Assembly: GCF_963678635.1 (NCBI RefSeq)
Contig: NC_087069.1
Location: 31,596,776 to 31,660,775 of the forward strand
DNA length: 64,000 bases
Direction: 5' to 3'
From: Symsagittifera roscoffensis
Lineage: Eukaryota > Xenacoelomorpha > Acoela > Convolutidae
A model generated the notes under the pieces. That model worked only from the letters and a program-made list of their open reading frames with translations. It ran no database searches and was not told where the DNA came from. This document shows positions 33,890 to 44,739 of the stretch, in pieces. Each line of letters opens with the position of its first letter. Position 1 is the first letter of the stretch. The position numbers and the translations under genes are program-made.

Positions 33890-34575
33890 AAGTGAACCGC
33901 GAGTTGATTGAAGCAGTCAGGGGACAAAAAGACTTTGCAAAACTATGGAAACTGAAGTCGTTCCAATATGTGTCTGGCATACCGGGGATGGCGTATAATC
34001 CCTTCGTGAATGAACAAGCCAGGGAAGCGTACTTCGACTATGAGCAAGTCATAGTGCTCAATTTCTGGGTCGAATGGATTAAAGAAACTGGAATGCTGAT
34101 GGTGGAACAACCCAAGCTGGGAATTATTTTAGAAGAACGAGTGGTCGAACCCTCGGTTCCCGAGCTGAAGGGGCAAGTGAGTTTTGATTGTGGTTCTTGG
34201 GACGGTCCCTTGAAAACCAGTCTAGTAACCATGTGGGAACTCATGAAGCCTTCTTGGTGCCCCCATCCTAACGCCGGTTTAATCTGGGACATGACGGCGG
34301 ATATCACGTTAGACCTGGATGATGACGCGAGTCTACATGATCTGGCCATGATACACCATCTGCTGGCCATGAGGTTGACGAAGCTGAAGAGCAACCCATC
34401 CATGGAGCTATCCGAGGAAAGCCCATCAAGCAATTGGTTGAAGCAAGGCACCTGTTTGGCTCAACATAGCGGGATGGAAAGGACATGTTTGCAACTTGGG
34501 ACACTGCCTGATTACGCTGAGCGAGCAGCATCGACAACTGGCACGATTGTACGGAAGATTGAGCATGTCGGATAA
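33886..34575 (+). pseudogene. ORF-B continuation (frame shifted)
   Basis: About 229 codons starting where the previous frame stops and ending inside the next. No domain is recognised; it contains Trp-rich segments (LNFWVEWI, MKPSWCPHP). The three frames together read as one protein interrupted by indels. Confidence 0.55.
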
Positions 34576-35938
34576 GAGTGGCTTGGAGTTGGTCGCGGAC
34601 TGTCATGGGGTGACGGATAAAAACTTGACCACAGCCTTGGGATTTTGTAGCATGAAGAGTTCGATAGAATCGCTTGAGCGCCTGGAGCGTGCCCATGAGT
34701 TAGTGACGTCCCTCAGCGTGGAAGTATTCCCTGGAGCATTGCAGACAGAGCAGAAGATCGGAGGCTGGCAAGAAGCTCTGGAAAATGAAATGAATCTGAA
34801 GGAGAGTGAAGCCTATCATAAACCTACTGGTTCAAAATATCTGGTTGGTTCAAGCTCCGCACCATATTGCAATAGTAGGTATCCTACGCACATGGTGGTG
34901 ATGGATACGAGGACGCAGCAGGTGTTAATTGACCAGCTTTTCTCTGTGCCAAAGTGCGTGAGGTTGGCCAGAATGTCGGAGAGGTCATATGATTTGTTGG
35001 CGAAGATCTTTCGGGCAGTCCCGAAGAGATCTGAAGGCGAGTTGCAAGACGTAGTGGGTGAGGAGTTTCTGAGATTGAACGAAGGTAATGTGAGCGAGTT
35101 CCAAAAGCAGAAAGCGAGTGGAGCGTTACCCACTGAATTCCCCACCATAGAAGAGAAAGACGATTTACACAGAAGGAACATAGTGAGAACCCATGGGGAG
35201 TATCCTTGCCACTGCTTGGCGCAGACGTTATGGTACCCCAAACGCGGTAATCTGATGCTAGTATGGGACGTGGAGGAGTTGTACTCTACGGGGTTGCCCG
35301 ATCAGAATCAACAAGTGTCAACCGTGGTGGTTAGTGCCATGCTGGCAGTGAGATGGTTTGAGGCTAACGCGGACACAAGTGAACAGGAGACGGCCGCTGA
35401 GCAGCTGAGCAACGTGAAGATGAGCCGTGAATTGGATCTTTTCAGAACCACCTGCAAGGTTCTGAGAATACCCAAAGCCATTGAAAGAATATGGTCAAGG
35501 CAAAGATTGATGCCTTGGTTCCGTGCAGTGATGACATCATGGATGTATGAACGCGCGAAGCGTCACATGTCGAGGAACACGGAAGCCTATCAATCTTTCC
35601 AGCTAGATATAGGACCGGGAGTCTATAAGAGAGCTTTCCTGACGCACAGAAACGCGGTCACCACGGCGGTGAAGCGAGTAGCTGGAGCGCCTTGTGTAAC
35701 TGAAGATGAGAAGAAAGAGGTCTTAAGAGCTGACCTGGAACGAAATGTGAGCCTGTGTCTTCACAACAGCTTTTGCAGGAACCGGGAGCAAAAGGTGAAT
35801 GTGGACCTGCTACCTTGTTGCAAACCGAGGCTGTTGGAACAGGAGAGTTGGGGCACGGCCCGCAACTCCATGGACCTGCTGGAGAAAGTCCTAGAAGACA
35901 GCGAAGCTGAAGATCAGGATGGAGAAACAATGGAATGA
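34496..35938 (+). pseudogene. ORF-B C-terminal part
   Basis: 480 codons ending at TGA 35936-35938 with an acidic tail. A loose group of His and Cys residues (YPCHCLAQTLWYP, and later CLHNSFC with LLPCC) could bind metal, but the spacing matches no family I can name. Confidence 0.55.
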
Positions 35939-36734
35939 AGATGATGGAACGAAGAGGACAAGTGAAGACGTGAGCAAGAAAAGAAGAGAAGAAGAAAAAC
36001 TTGATTGTCGTTGTGTGTTAAAACTTGAACCAATCAACCAAGTTTTGATTATTGAATTTGCTAAAGTTTTTGTTTTGATCTAGTTTGGTCAAACCAAACT
36101 TTGAAAATTGTTGCAATTGTTAAAATTGTTGAAAGAAAATTTTAGTTATACTACTTATGTATATATATAGAACATAGGTGAGTATATTTACCTATTTAAA
36201 CACGACTGAAGTTTTTAACCTGTGTAAGACACAATTTCACTGTGTGGCGACATGGTACGTTTGTGTAAACTCGCTCGAGAAGGGTGAGTAACTCAATAAC
36301 TTTCCTAATCACAGAGTTTCTTAGTTTTAAAATTGAAAGGATCGCATAAATAACTGATTTATACTTGGTGAGTGACGTTAAGTTAATTTTAACGGGTGCG
36401 TGGCCGTGCCACGTCCCACTTTTTAATCACAAAGAGCGAAAAGAAGTTTTATGGCAAGATGACGTAAGTAGTCAGAAAAGAAATTTTATCAAGGACACTT
36501 CTCATGGTGCAAACTTTGTGAAAATGTTGAAAGGCAGTGATATGTAGTACGATGCCATTTGTGACACGTAGTGAGTTGAGGTGGAGTAGATAAATTTCAA
36601 TTTCTAATGCGATTTGTAAGATTGATTACAGAAAACTGGAACACTACTTGACTATAACCCGGTGTTATGCGATCAATAGGGACATTGATGGGGACTTGTC
36701 CGGGGAGTATGTGCCGTTCCGCCGGATTGGCACA
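35939..36734 (+). other. 3' non-coding tail of the giant element
   Basis: No frame. It becomes AT-rich. GACTTGTCCGGGGAG at 36694-36708 matches a motif repeated in pol (for example 22036 and 24573). Just after it, TGTGCC (36710-36715) and GGCACA (36729-36734) form a short inverted repeat at the edge of R860. A polypurine tract or truncated LTR start here is possible but unproven. Confidence 0.4.
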
Positions 36735-37594
36735 GCGCGACTTTCCGGCGGGACAGAAAGAAACGAATGAAGGCCTTGGTAACGAAAAAGTATTGCGAAT
36801 GAGGGTAGGAATATTCTAGAATTTTTTTTTTTTAATTTCGATCGAAGAGTGAATATTTCTCAGAAATACAAAAAAGACGGCCATTTTGACTAAAAAGGAC
36901 AAAAAAAAACAGAACAACAACAAATATAGTGAGAAATGGTCGTGCGGGAACACGAAAAAAACGGAGTCTCTTATCGTGGCAATAACACACGATAAGATCC
37001 TTAGCAGTGGATATTAGTGGAGAAGGAAGCTTCAGTGAGGAAGGAAAATATTCCACGGAACCCTCCCGTGCCACAAATTGGAAGAGATAAGAACGTTATC
37101 TCGGGAAGATTACGGGAGCGGAGGCTTGGTCCCCCAGAGACTGTTGTATGTGAAGGGACTATATAGAACTGACTTTGTAGCTACTTGGATGTCGTGAAAC
37201 TTTGAATTAACACCGGTATAATTTGATATTTTAGAATATGAGTAGCTAGGAAGAGGAAAGGGTCAATCCATCTCCAATGGATTTAATATAGAACTGTCAC
37301 ACAAAAACATATAAAAATAGGGTATTCGAGCCGTGTTTTTAATAGCAATCACGTAGTCTGAGGATCCGAGACTCAGCTATGTGGTTGTGTTCACATGTAA
37401 ACGAAAGCTGATCAAAAGTCGTTTGACTGATGGCCTAAAAATAGTAACTTTTTAGTTAGCCCTAAACAGACCAGAAAATCAACTGGCAAGGTCGAGACGG
37501 TGAAAAACGAGTAAGAATAAGGTAACTGACGCCTGCCAGTCGTTAATAGGTACTTTTTCTACGCTCCGTCGCTGTGTAGTATTTGGGCGAATGT
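36735..37594. repeat. R860 dispersed repeat, copy 3
   Basis: Same ~860 bp segment as 2411-3268, with modest divergence. Its right edge runs into LINE endonuclease sequence, unlike copies 1 and 2. Confidence 0.85.
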
Positions 37595-37596
37595 AA

Positions 37597-37806
37597 CATT
37601 TGCAAGCTGATTTGATCAATCGAGATATGCATATTTGTTTTGTTACGGAGAGCTGGCTTCAAAAGAAAGTAAAAAACTCGTTCATAGCTATAGATAATTA
37701 TTGCATTGAACGACGTGACCGCGACAACATCAACTCCAACAAAGAATTAGGCGACGGAGTATGCTGTTTTATACGACAAGGAAGACAACACAAACGCCGA
37801 GGATAA
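37597..37806 (+). pseudogene. LINE endonuclease fragment
   Basis: LQADLINRDMHICFVTESWL followed by a RRDRD and GVCCFIR segment is the N-terminal region of an apurinic-type LINE endonuclease (the ESW motif carries the metal-binding Glu). It begins immediately at the R860 edge and ends by a stop at 37804. Copies 1 and 2 of R860 have the preceding part of an ORF2 on their left, so R860 may have inserted into this ORF. Confidence 0.65.
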
Positions 37807-37972
37807 ATTGACGAGGATAAATTTGAAATACTTTGGCTAGAACATCGCTTTGGACTTTAACTGTCAGTATAAATTTAACCAATTTCAACCACATTCACAA
37901 CCAATTTAAATTTCTAGCGATCAGTCGGTTCATTTTAATGTCTTATTTTTAATTTCGCTTTTAATCGCCAAC

Positions 37973-38764
37973 ATGTTTGACCTCGAAACTTTCCGAAATT
38001 TGAACGACGAATTGAAATACGAGCTGTATAAAGACTTGATCGAAAATGTTACTTACTTTAAACGAATTATCGAAAACTTAACTGTCTCAACGAAAGATGA
38101 AGAAAAAGGAAACAAATTTATTGATCTAGAAAATTTTAAATATTCAAGAAGAAAAATTCGACCAACAACGAAAACATTTTTTTTACCACAAGAAGGAGAA
38201 TATTCTGGCCTATTACTGGGAGACTCAATTGTTAACAGAATCAATGGGGAACAAATATCGGAAAATGTGTTGGCGAGAGGATTTGGTGGGCACACAATTT
38301 CTGCATTGCTGGAACGCGTAAGAAATAGTAAATCGCGACATTTTAAACATGTAACTACGCTAATTGGAATAAATGACTGCCTCTCAAATGATTTCGACGC
38401 GAAGGAAGCCGTCAGTAGCTTAGAAAAAGTAATTTATCTCGTAAATCATAAGTTCTCCCCAGAAACAATTTCACTATGTAATGTAACTCCCTTAGGCGCT
38501 TTTAGAAAAGATTTTAATCCAAATGTACAGAAGCTTAACAAGCAAATTCTTAATTTAGTACGGAATGTAAAGGACTTGGGCGAAGTAAAATTGGATATTT
38601 TAGACATCAACAAAAATTTTAGTCAAAATACCGATGCGCTTAGCTCGGATGGTTTGTATCCTTCTGATGGGGGTGTTGAAATTTTGGTGCAAAGTTTTAG
38701 AGATTCTTTAGAGGTTCTGATATTAATGCAAACACATGTGAGATTACAACCCGCCCCAGAATGA
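37973..38764 (+). CDS. LINE ORF1 with SGNH-esterase domain
   Basis: 263 codons, intact. After a charged N-terminus, an SGNH/GDSL domain begins at LLLGDSIVNR (GDS at 38219-38227), continues with block III LIGIND and ends with DGLYPSDGG, where the usual block V His (DGLH) is Tyr. ORF1 esterase domains are known from CR1-type elements and are thought to act on lipids or membranes or to assist RNP handling. The Tyr substitution makes catalysis uncertain. ORF2 starts ~200 bases downstream. Confidence 0.75.
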   Translation: MFDLETFRNLNDELKYELYKDLIENVTYFKRIIENLTVSTKDEEKGNKFIDLENFKYSRRKIRPTTKTFFLPQEGEYSGLLLGDSIVNRINGEQISENVLARGFGGHTISALLERVRNSKSRHFKHVTTLIGINDCLSNDFDAKEAVSSLEKVIYLVNHKFSPETISLCNVTPLGAFRKDFNPNVQKLNKQILNLVRNVKDLGEVKLDILDINKNFSQNTDALSSDGLYPSDGGVEILVQSFRDSLEVLILMQTHVRLQPAPE

Positions 38765-38960
38765 AGCAAACCCAACAATCATCAAATTTAGATCCAAAAA
38801 CGGCAAAAATGATGCAATTTTTCCAAAACGGTGCAAAATTCTTTAGGAAATATTAGTTTCGCATTTTTTCTTGGTGCAAATTTTGGCGATTATTTAATTT
38901 ATTATGCTGAATAATAAATTCTGATTGTTTTGTGCAATTTTTCTAATTTCCAAGGCTCAG

Positions 38961-39728
38961 ATGGAAAATAAAGAAAAAACCATTGTTTACTGGGGCTATC
39001 TAAGCTGCCATCAAAAGATATTAACATCGATAAATGAGCGGAGAGCTACCACACTGACTAATATTTTCCTTTTTGCGTTGTTACTAACCCAAAGTGGGGA
39101 TGTTGAAAAAAACCCTGGACCTATTGAAACCATTGAAACAGTCTACGGCATCTGCTCAAAAAATTGTGCAAATCTTAAATTTTTTCATTTGAATTTTCAA
39201 AGTATTATTAGAAAACGGATGCAATTGAAAAAATTTCTTGATGATATGGGCGAAAATCCATTCAATGGAATTTCCGAAACGTGGCTTAAAAAAGAAGATA
39301 GTGACAACTTATGGAATCTCCACCCTAGAACGCATGCAATGTTCAGATATAATAGGCAATCAGCGGTAAAAAAGAAAGGCGGTGGCGTTTTGTTATATAT
39401 ACCAGTCAAATTGGCTCCGAAATTGAGGCCTGATTTAAGTTTATTTGATGAAGAAAAATATGAGTCAGTGTGGGTTGAGTGCAAATCTATATTTAACATT
39501 TCCAGTAAAGAAAAAATGTTAGTTAATTTGTGTTATAATCCAAGAAGATCAAACTTTATTGATTTTTTGGAACAATTAACGCTTAACATAGATAATGCAT
39601 TTTCATTTTCTAATAAAATTACGCTTCTGGGTGATTATAACATAAATTATCTGGATAGCAAAGAAAAAGAAAATTTAGATTTTATAATTATTCCATATGG
39701 ATTGAAGGTTTTTTTGTCCAAACGATGA
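38961..39728 (+). pseudogene. LINE ORF2 N-terminus: 2A-like peptide and endonuclease start
   Basis: ATG 38961. A ~40-residue leader ends in a hydrophobic stretch and the 2A motif LLLTQSGDVEKNPGP (39078-39122). A 2A causes ribosome skipping between the final Gly and Pro, releasing a short leader from the rest of ORF2. The AP-endonuclease domain follows: FHLNFQSI, ISETWLKK with the catalytic Glu, GGGVLLYI and LLGDYNINY. A frameshift in the T-run near 39712 ends this frame; THIDYIISD and TDHFAL continue in the next. Confidence 0.82.
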
Positions 39729-40782
39729 GACCAGAATTAGTTCCTCAACTAAAACTCATATCGACTACATTATCAGTGACTATGAAACAAACGGCATTGA
39801 AATATGTTTTGATACACCTTATAAAACCGACCATTTTGCTTTATTTATTATGTCGGATATAAAATGCGGCAAAAGTTTACCGAGGATAATTTCGACTTTC
39901 AATAAGAAAAATTATCAGAAAAATGAATTTTGCAATACACTCTCCGCTCTTCCTTGGTATCTCTATCTCTTATATCAATGTACAGACGCACAAAACATGT
40001 TCTCGACGATGATTTATTTAAATTCTAGTGCTCTTCAGCAACATGCTCCTATCGAAAAAAAATTTGTTTATAATTTTAAACCAAAAAATGTGTTGAAAAC
40101 GGAATGGTTCGATTCAGAATATCAGCAATTGTTGATTAAGAAACAGAATTCACTCAGATCATATCGCAGTCAAAGCACAAGCGATAATTGGTCAAAGTAC
40201 CAGTTTTTACGTAATCAAATGAGCCAATTGATTAGAAGTAAACAACTCGATCATTCAAAAAATTGTTTTTCACTTCTCAGCACTATCCAACAAAAATGGA
40301 AATATAATAACCAAGTTAGAGGTACATGTTCTGGCAACAATCGAATTACAGTTCTACGAAATTCCTTCAGTGAAATGATAACCCAAGACAAAAAAATTGC
40401 CAATCATTTAAATTATATTTTTTCAAACTTAGGCGAATTTTTCAGCGCTAAAAAGCCTCCGAATTACAACAAATCTGCCTCTGAATCTGCGCCTTTCCAT
40501 TTTCAACACATTACAGTGAAGCATTGCTTTGATATAGTTCGAAAAATCAATGTCAGAAAACCTCTCGGACCTTGTACCGTACCTGCTTGGGCAATCATTG
40601 ACGGTCAATCAGTTATAGTTCCACATTTAACTTTTGTCATAAATACTTGCTTAGATGAGAACATTTTTCCGATCGAACTGAAAAAAGCACACGTAACCCC
40701 TTTGTTTAAAAGAGATGACCCAATGGATGCAAAAAACTATCGGCCATTATCAATAACTTGTGCTTTTTCTAAAAATTTTTGA
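39729..40782 (+). pseudogene. LINE ORF2 middle: endonuclease end and RT start
   Basis: The shifted frame carries the end of the endonuclease (THIDYII, TDHFAL) and, from ~40500, the beginning of the RT (VRKINVRKPLGPCTVPAW, AHVTPLFKRDDPMDAKNYRPLS). It ends by frameshift at 40782. Confidence 0.78.
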
Positions 40783-41890
40783 AAAAATTTTGCATGCCCA
40801 AATAACGGAACATCTTGACAAATTTCAAATAATGACACCATTTCAATTCGGATTTCGCAAAAACATTTCAACACAAGATGCTCTTGTTTATGTGAAAGTA
40901 TTCGAAATCAAATAGATTCAAAAAAAAATTGTACATGCAGCTTTATTAGATCTGTCCAAGGCTTTTGATTCTATTTCGCATGAAGTTTTAATTGAAAAAA
41001 TGCTTTCTCTCGGTTTTTCAAATGGAGCAAATGATTTAATTGCTAGCATCCTAAACAAATGTATTCAAAGAGTAAACGTCAATGGAATCTTTTCAGACTG
41101 GATTGAAATCAAACGAGGTGTCCCACAAGGAACGGTACTTGGTCCGTTGTTGTTCAATTTATATGTTAATGACAATGACATACAAGATCGATTATATGAA
41201 GGTTGTACTTTAGTTCAATATGCTGACGACTGTATTGTTTTTTCCTCTTCTATAATTTCTGAGAATGCTTTGAATCAATTGCAAAAATCACTCAAAAATC
41301 TAACGGAATTTTTTGCAGAAAACCAATTGAATCTGAATGCATCTAAATCGGAATTTATAACATTTTGTCAAAAAAATGATAACAAAAATGTAGATACTGA
41401 TACAATAGTAATTGTTGGGCATTATGTAGCCAAAAAATCAGAATGCAAATATTTAAGCCTTATTCTTGATTCAAGTTTATCTTTTCATGCTCAAATCAAA
41501 ACAATTCTCCAAAAAATGGCACAAGGAATTAAAACTATAGATACAATTGGACAACAACTGCCGACATTATCATTAGTTGCCTTGCTTCATTGTCTTGTTT
41601 TATCACATTTAGATTATTCAGCAAAATTTTTAATACAAATTAATGCTACTTTGATGCTATCTCTAGAGAAACAGTTGAACTGGGCGTTAAAAAGAACATA
41701 TTTCAGATCGAAATTTAAATCTTCTTCCCTTCTTCGCATTAGCAAATCGTTCATTGGAATCGAGAAAAAAATTGATTTAAAGTGTATAACACACTTATAC
41801 CAACATCTTACAAACAAAAAGAAGGCATTGAGACTACCGACTGCCAATTATAGGCTCAACAAAAGAACGAAACAAATTATTTATTTTTGA
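40783..41890 (+). pseudogene. LINE ORF2 RT domain
   Basis: After the frameshift: PFQFGFRKNISTQDAL, a stop near 40914, LLDLSKAFDSI (first catalytic Asp), RGVPQGTVLGPLLFNLYVND and YADD (41219-41230). The thumb region follows to 41890. All RT catalytic Asp residues are present. Confidence 0.85.
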
Positions 41891-42340
41891 CAAACATTGT
41901 TAAACCGCTTCTCTACAAAAATCATTTTTTCATTTGACTTCTAAAAAATGGAATTCACTGCCCATAGTTTTGCGCAATTTAGAAAAATCGAGAACAGGAT
42001 TCAAGAAAAAATTGAAAGAATTTTACGTGAGTGAATTGAGAAACAATCCAATATGTACAAATACAAATACGTGGCGTGATTTCCGTTTTTGCTAGTTCTA
42101 TATGTTTAATTTAGTTTTATTTTTTACACATTGTTTGAAAGAGAATCTGTATACACTCTGTATATACGCTGTATGTTTGGACTATCTGTAAAATTGTTTG
42201 TAAAGTTTTAATACCAGCTCGTTCTTACGTCTTAAAACTGATGATTTTTTAGTATCCGTAACTTCATATATCTTAAACAACCAATTTCTGAACTGTAACC
42301 GAACTTGTTTTGTTTTGTTTTGTTTTGTTTATTGCTTGTT
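41891..42340 (+). other. LINE 3' end with (TTTTG)n tail
   Basis: In a shifted frame 41950-42080 still reads as an ORF2 C-terminus (NSLPIVLRNLEKSRTGFKKK). Then comes an untranslated region ending in about five TTTTG units at 42308-42331. CR1-like elements typically end in such short tandem repeats rather than poly(A). Confidence 0.6.
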
Positions 42341-42372
42341 TTCTGATGTTGTGTTTTTGTTTGATGTAACCA

Positions 42373-44690
42373 ATGAATTTTAACCAACTTTATTATTTAC
42401 ACTTTGCTATACTGATGCCTCGGCTTTTATTGTATAAGAATTCAGGTGTTCTTTCTTCTTCTTCTTCGTATTTGAAGTCGTTTAATACCCACCAGGTAGC
42501 ACTTATCGAACACATCCAACGTGCGAAAGAAAGCCTCTTTCAAGATTCATTGTATCACGCATTTGTTATTTGTGGTGATTTCAATTCTCTCAACATCGCT
42601 GCTCTTAAAAACATTTGTGTTTTACACGTAGTAAAGGGCGACCCGACGCGTGGAAGTAGCACTGTCGACCTTTTTCTGAGCAGCGACCCCACTTATTTGG
42701 CATATCAAGACACATTTCAACCCTTAGCGGAGACGGATCATCTTGCTGTGCAAGTTAGTATAGCTCAAACGCGACAAACGCGCCGTACAGTGCACTTTCG
42801 TGATCAGAGACAGAAATTCAAAGATAGAGTTATGGATGCATTGAATCACGTGGACTTCTCTTTAGTGTTTGTAGAGAACCTTGACGAGTCAGTGAGTAGT
42901 TTACAAAACATCTTTCTTTAAACGTTTCATAGCATTTGTCCTCTTAGACAAACTACTTTGAAGAAGACTGACCCCCTAATATGACTCCTGTTGTTAAGTT
43001 GGTTTTGAAGAAAAAAAACTGCCTGCACCGCAAAAAAAAAACGTTTCAGAGAAGCCGAACAAGTCGGAGAACAGATTCGGAGATTGATATTGACAAATAG
43101 TGCCACACATAAGCGTTCCGGAACAAAGGAGTGGTGGAAACAAGTAAATTACGACATCAAACCTACGAGTCAAACACGAGAAGAAACATGCTTTGATGTT
43201 AACAAATTGAATGCTTACTACAATAACAATTCCACGACAGACAGACCCAGTGAGATCAAGAGTTTAGAAACAGCCAGTTATGAGGTACCAGTAGTTGCAG
43301 AATACCAAGTGTTCAACTATTTGCGTAAGATAAAACAGACTGCAACAGGGCTAGATGGAATCCCGTATTGGATCCTGCGCGACAGCGCTCTCTATTTGGT
43401 GTCACCCGTGGCACATATTTTCAACCTGTCGTTGAGCTCTGCCAAGTTTCCGACGCAATGGAAACTATCATGCATCAAGCCAGTACCTAAATGCTCTAAC
43501 CCTGTTAGTTTTGAAGATATGCGCCCCATTTCTTTGACTCCAATTCTTGCGCGAGTGTTCAGGCGACTTGTATACGACATCTACAGCGCAGGTGTCTATA
43601 GCTCTACATTGAACGTTAACCAATTTGGATTCAGAAAACACGCATCCACTACTTGTGCCCTGGTGAACGATTTGCTGAACGATATTTATATTATGCGCCG
43701 ATCAACTGACTACATTCGCGTCATAACATTGGACATGAGCAAAGCATTTGATACCGTATCACACTCTTCTATAGTGAGTGGTCTGTGCGCTCTGCAACCT
43801 AATTTGAACCCCTATATAACAAACTGGTACGTGGATTTCATCAAAAAAGAGCCCACTACACTACACTCAACAAGGACAAATCGACCCAGCGATGTACCAA
43901 CCAAGGAGTGCCCCAAGGAACTATCGGCGCACCGTTCTTGTATAATTCCGCATGCAATGAGATAAGTATCCCATTAGTGTTTCAAGAAAACACCACTATC
44001 ACAACGTTTGCGGACGACAACACACCCCTAGTCGGTGGTACAACTCAAAGAGGCGATAACGCTATCAGAATAATTCATCAATTAGAAGAGCATTTCACAA
44101 GTAAGAATCTTTTGCTGAACCAGATAAAAACAAATGAGTTGCTTTTACAGTTCACCAATGAGCCAGCTCCGCAAGAACTCCCTGGTATAACCCGAGCTAA
44201 TACTGTAAAGGTAATTGGGGTCATATTCGACCACAAGTTAACTTTTAAGGAACACATTTCAACAATATGTAGAAACATCTCATCAAGAATCTTCCTACTA
44301 CTCAGACTGAAAAGATTGAACTATTCGCAAAATGAGTTAGAACACCTGTGTGGAGCTCTGGTCAAGTCGGTAATCTCATATGCCTCGCCTGTCTGGGAAT
44401 GTGCGGCGAAGAGTGATTCAGAGAACATCGATCGGTTATATAAAAGTGCTGTTAGAAAAGGTATTATCAGAAACTACGATCCTGCAAGTGAAATCATGAA
44501 AGAAGCAGAAGTTACGCTTTTCAACAAAGTTACTAAAATGGGAATAATACACCAACTTTACAGATTCATTCCACAAAGATCCGCAAATGCTACAACTAAC
44601 CTTAGAGAGAGAATGCCTTGTGTTGCTATACAAGGAGAATTGAACATATTCCCAAACCGCCTGTTATGTGTTGAATTATGGTCTGCATGA
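42373..44690 (+). mobile_element. Second LINE, 5'-truncated (endonuclease end plus RT)
   Basis: 42373-42921 holds the distal endonuclease (AFVICGDFNSL, SSTVDLFLSSDP, ETDHLAVQV). After a broken linker (42922-43083), 43084-43965 holds the RT first half (LRKIKQTATGLDGIP, FEDMRPISLTP, NQFGFRKHASTTCAL, TLDMSKAFDTV). A shifted frame 43908-44690 holds MPQGTIGAPFLYN, FADD (44008-44019) and the thumb. The family differs from the 2A LINE (no SGNH or 2A found). Two or three frameshifts and a missing N-terminus make it dead. Confidence 0.82.
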
Positions 44691-44739
44691 TTATCCATTA
44701 TAATTTAAAAGTTTTGATGTTTTTGTTGTTGTTTTAATC

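Larger units (their letters stand above)
8386..36734 (+). mobile_element. Giant LTR-type retroelement, decayed, with nested insertion
   Basis: A + strand series of reading frames runs gag, protease, RT, RNase H, integrase and macro domain (9153-25192). After a ~450 bp gap a second very long coding region (25646-35938) follows. The whole is GC-richer than its surroundings and carries a similar load of single stops and frameshifts throughout. Subtracting the 6.6 kb nested element and a 1.5 kb internal tandem duplication leaves ~20 kb. I could not find its own LTR pair; both outer ends are inferred. The motif TTGTCCGGGGAG, repeated in pol, reappears in the 3' tail at 36695, which supports one unit. 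Assigning 25.6-36 kb to the same element is inference. Confidence 0.6.
37900..42340 (+). mobile_element. CR1-like LINE with 2A motif, nearly full length
   Basis: ORF1 esterase, ORF2 starting with a 2A-like peptide, endonuclease, RT and a (TTTTG)n 3' end are all present in order on the + strand. It is broken by two or three frameshifts and one stop, so it is relatively young but inactive. Confidence 0.82.
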
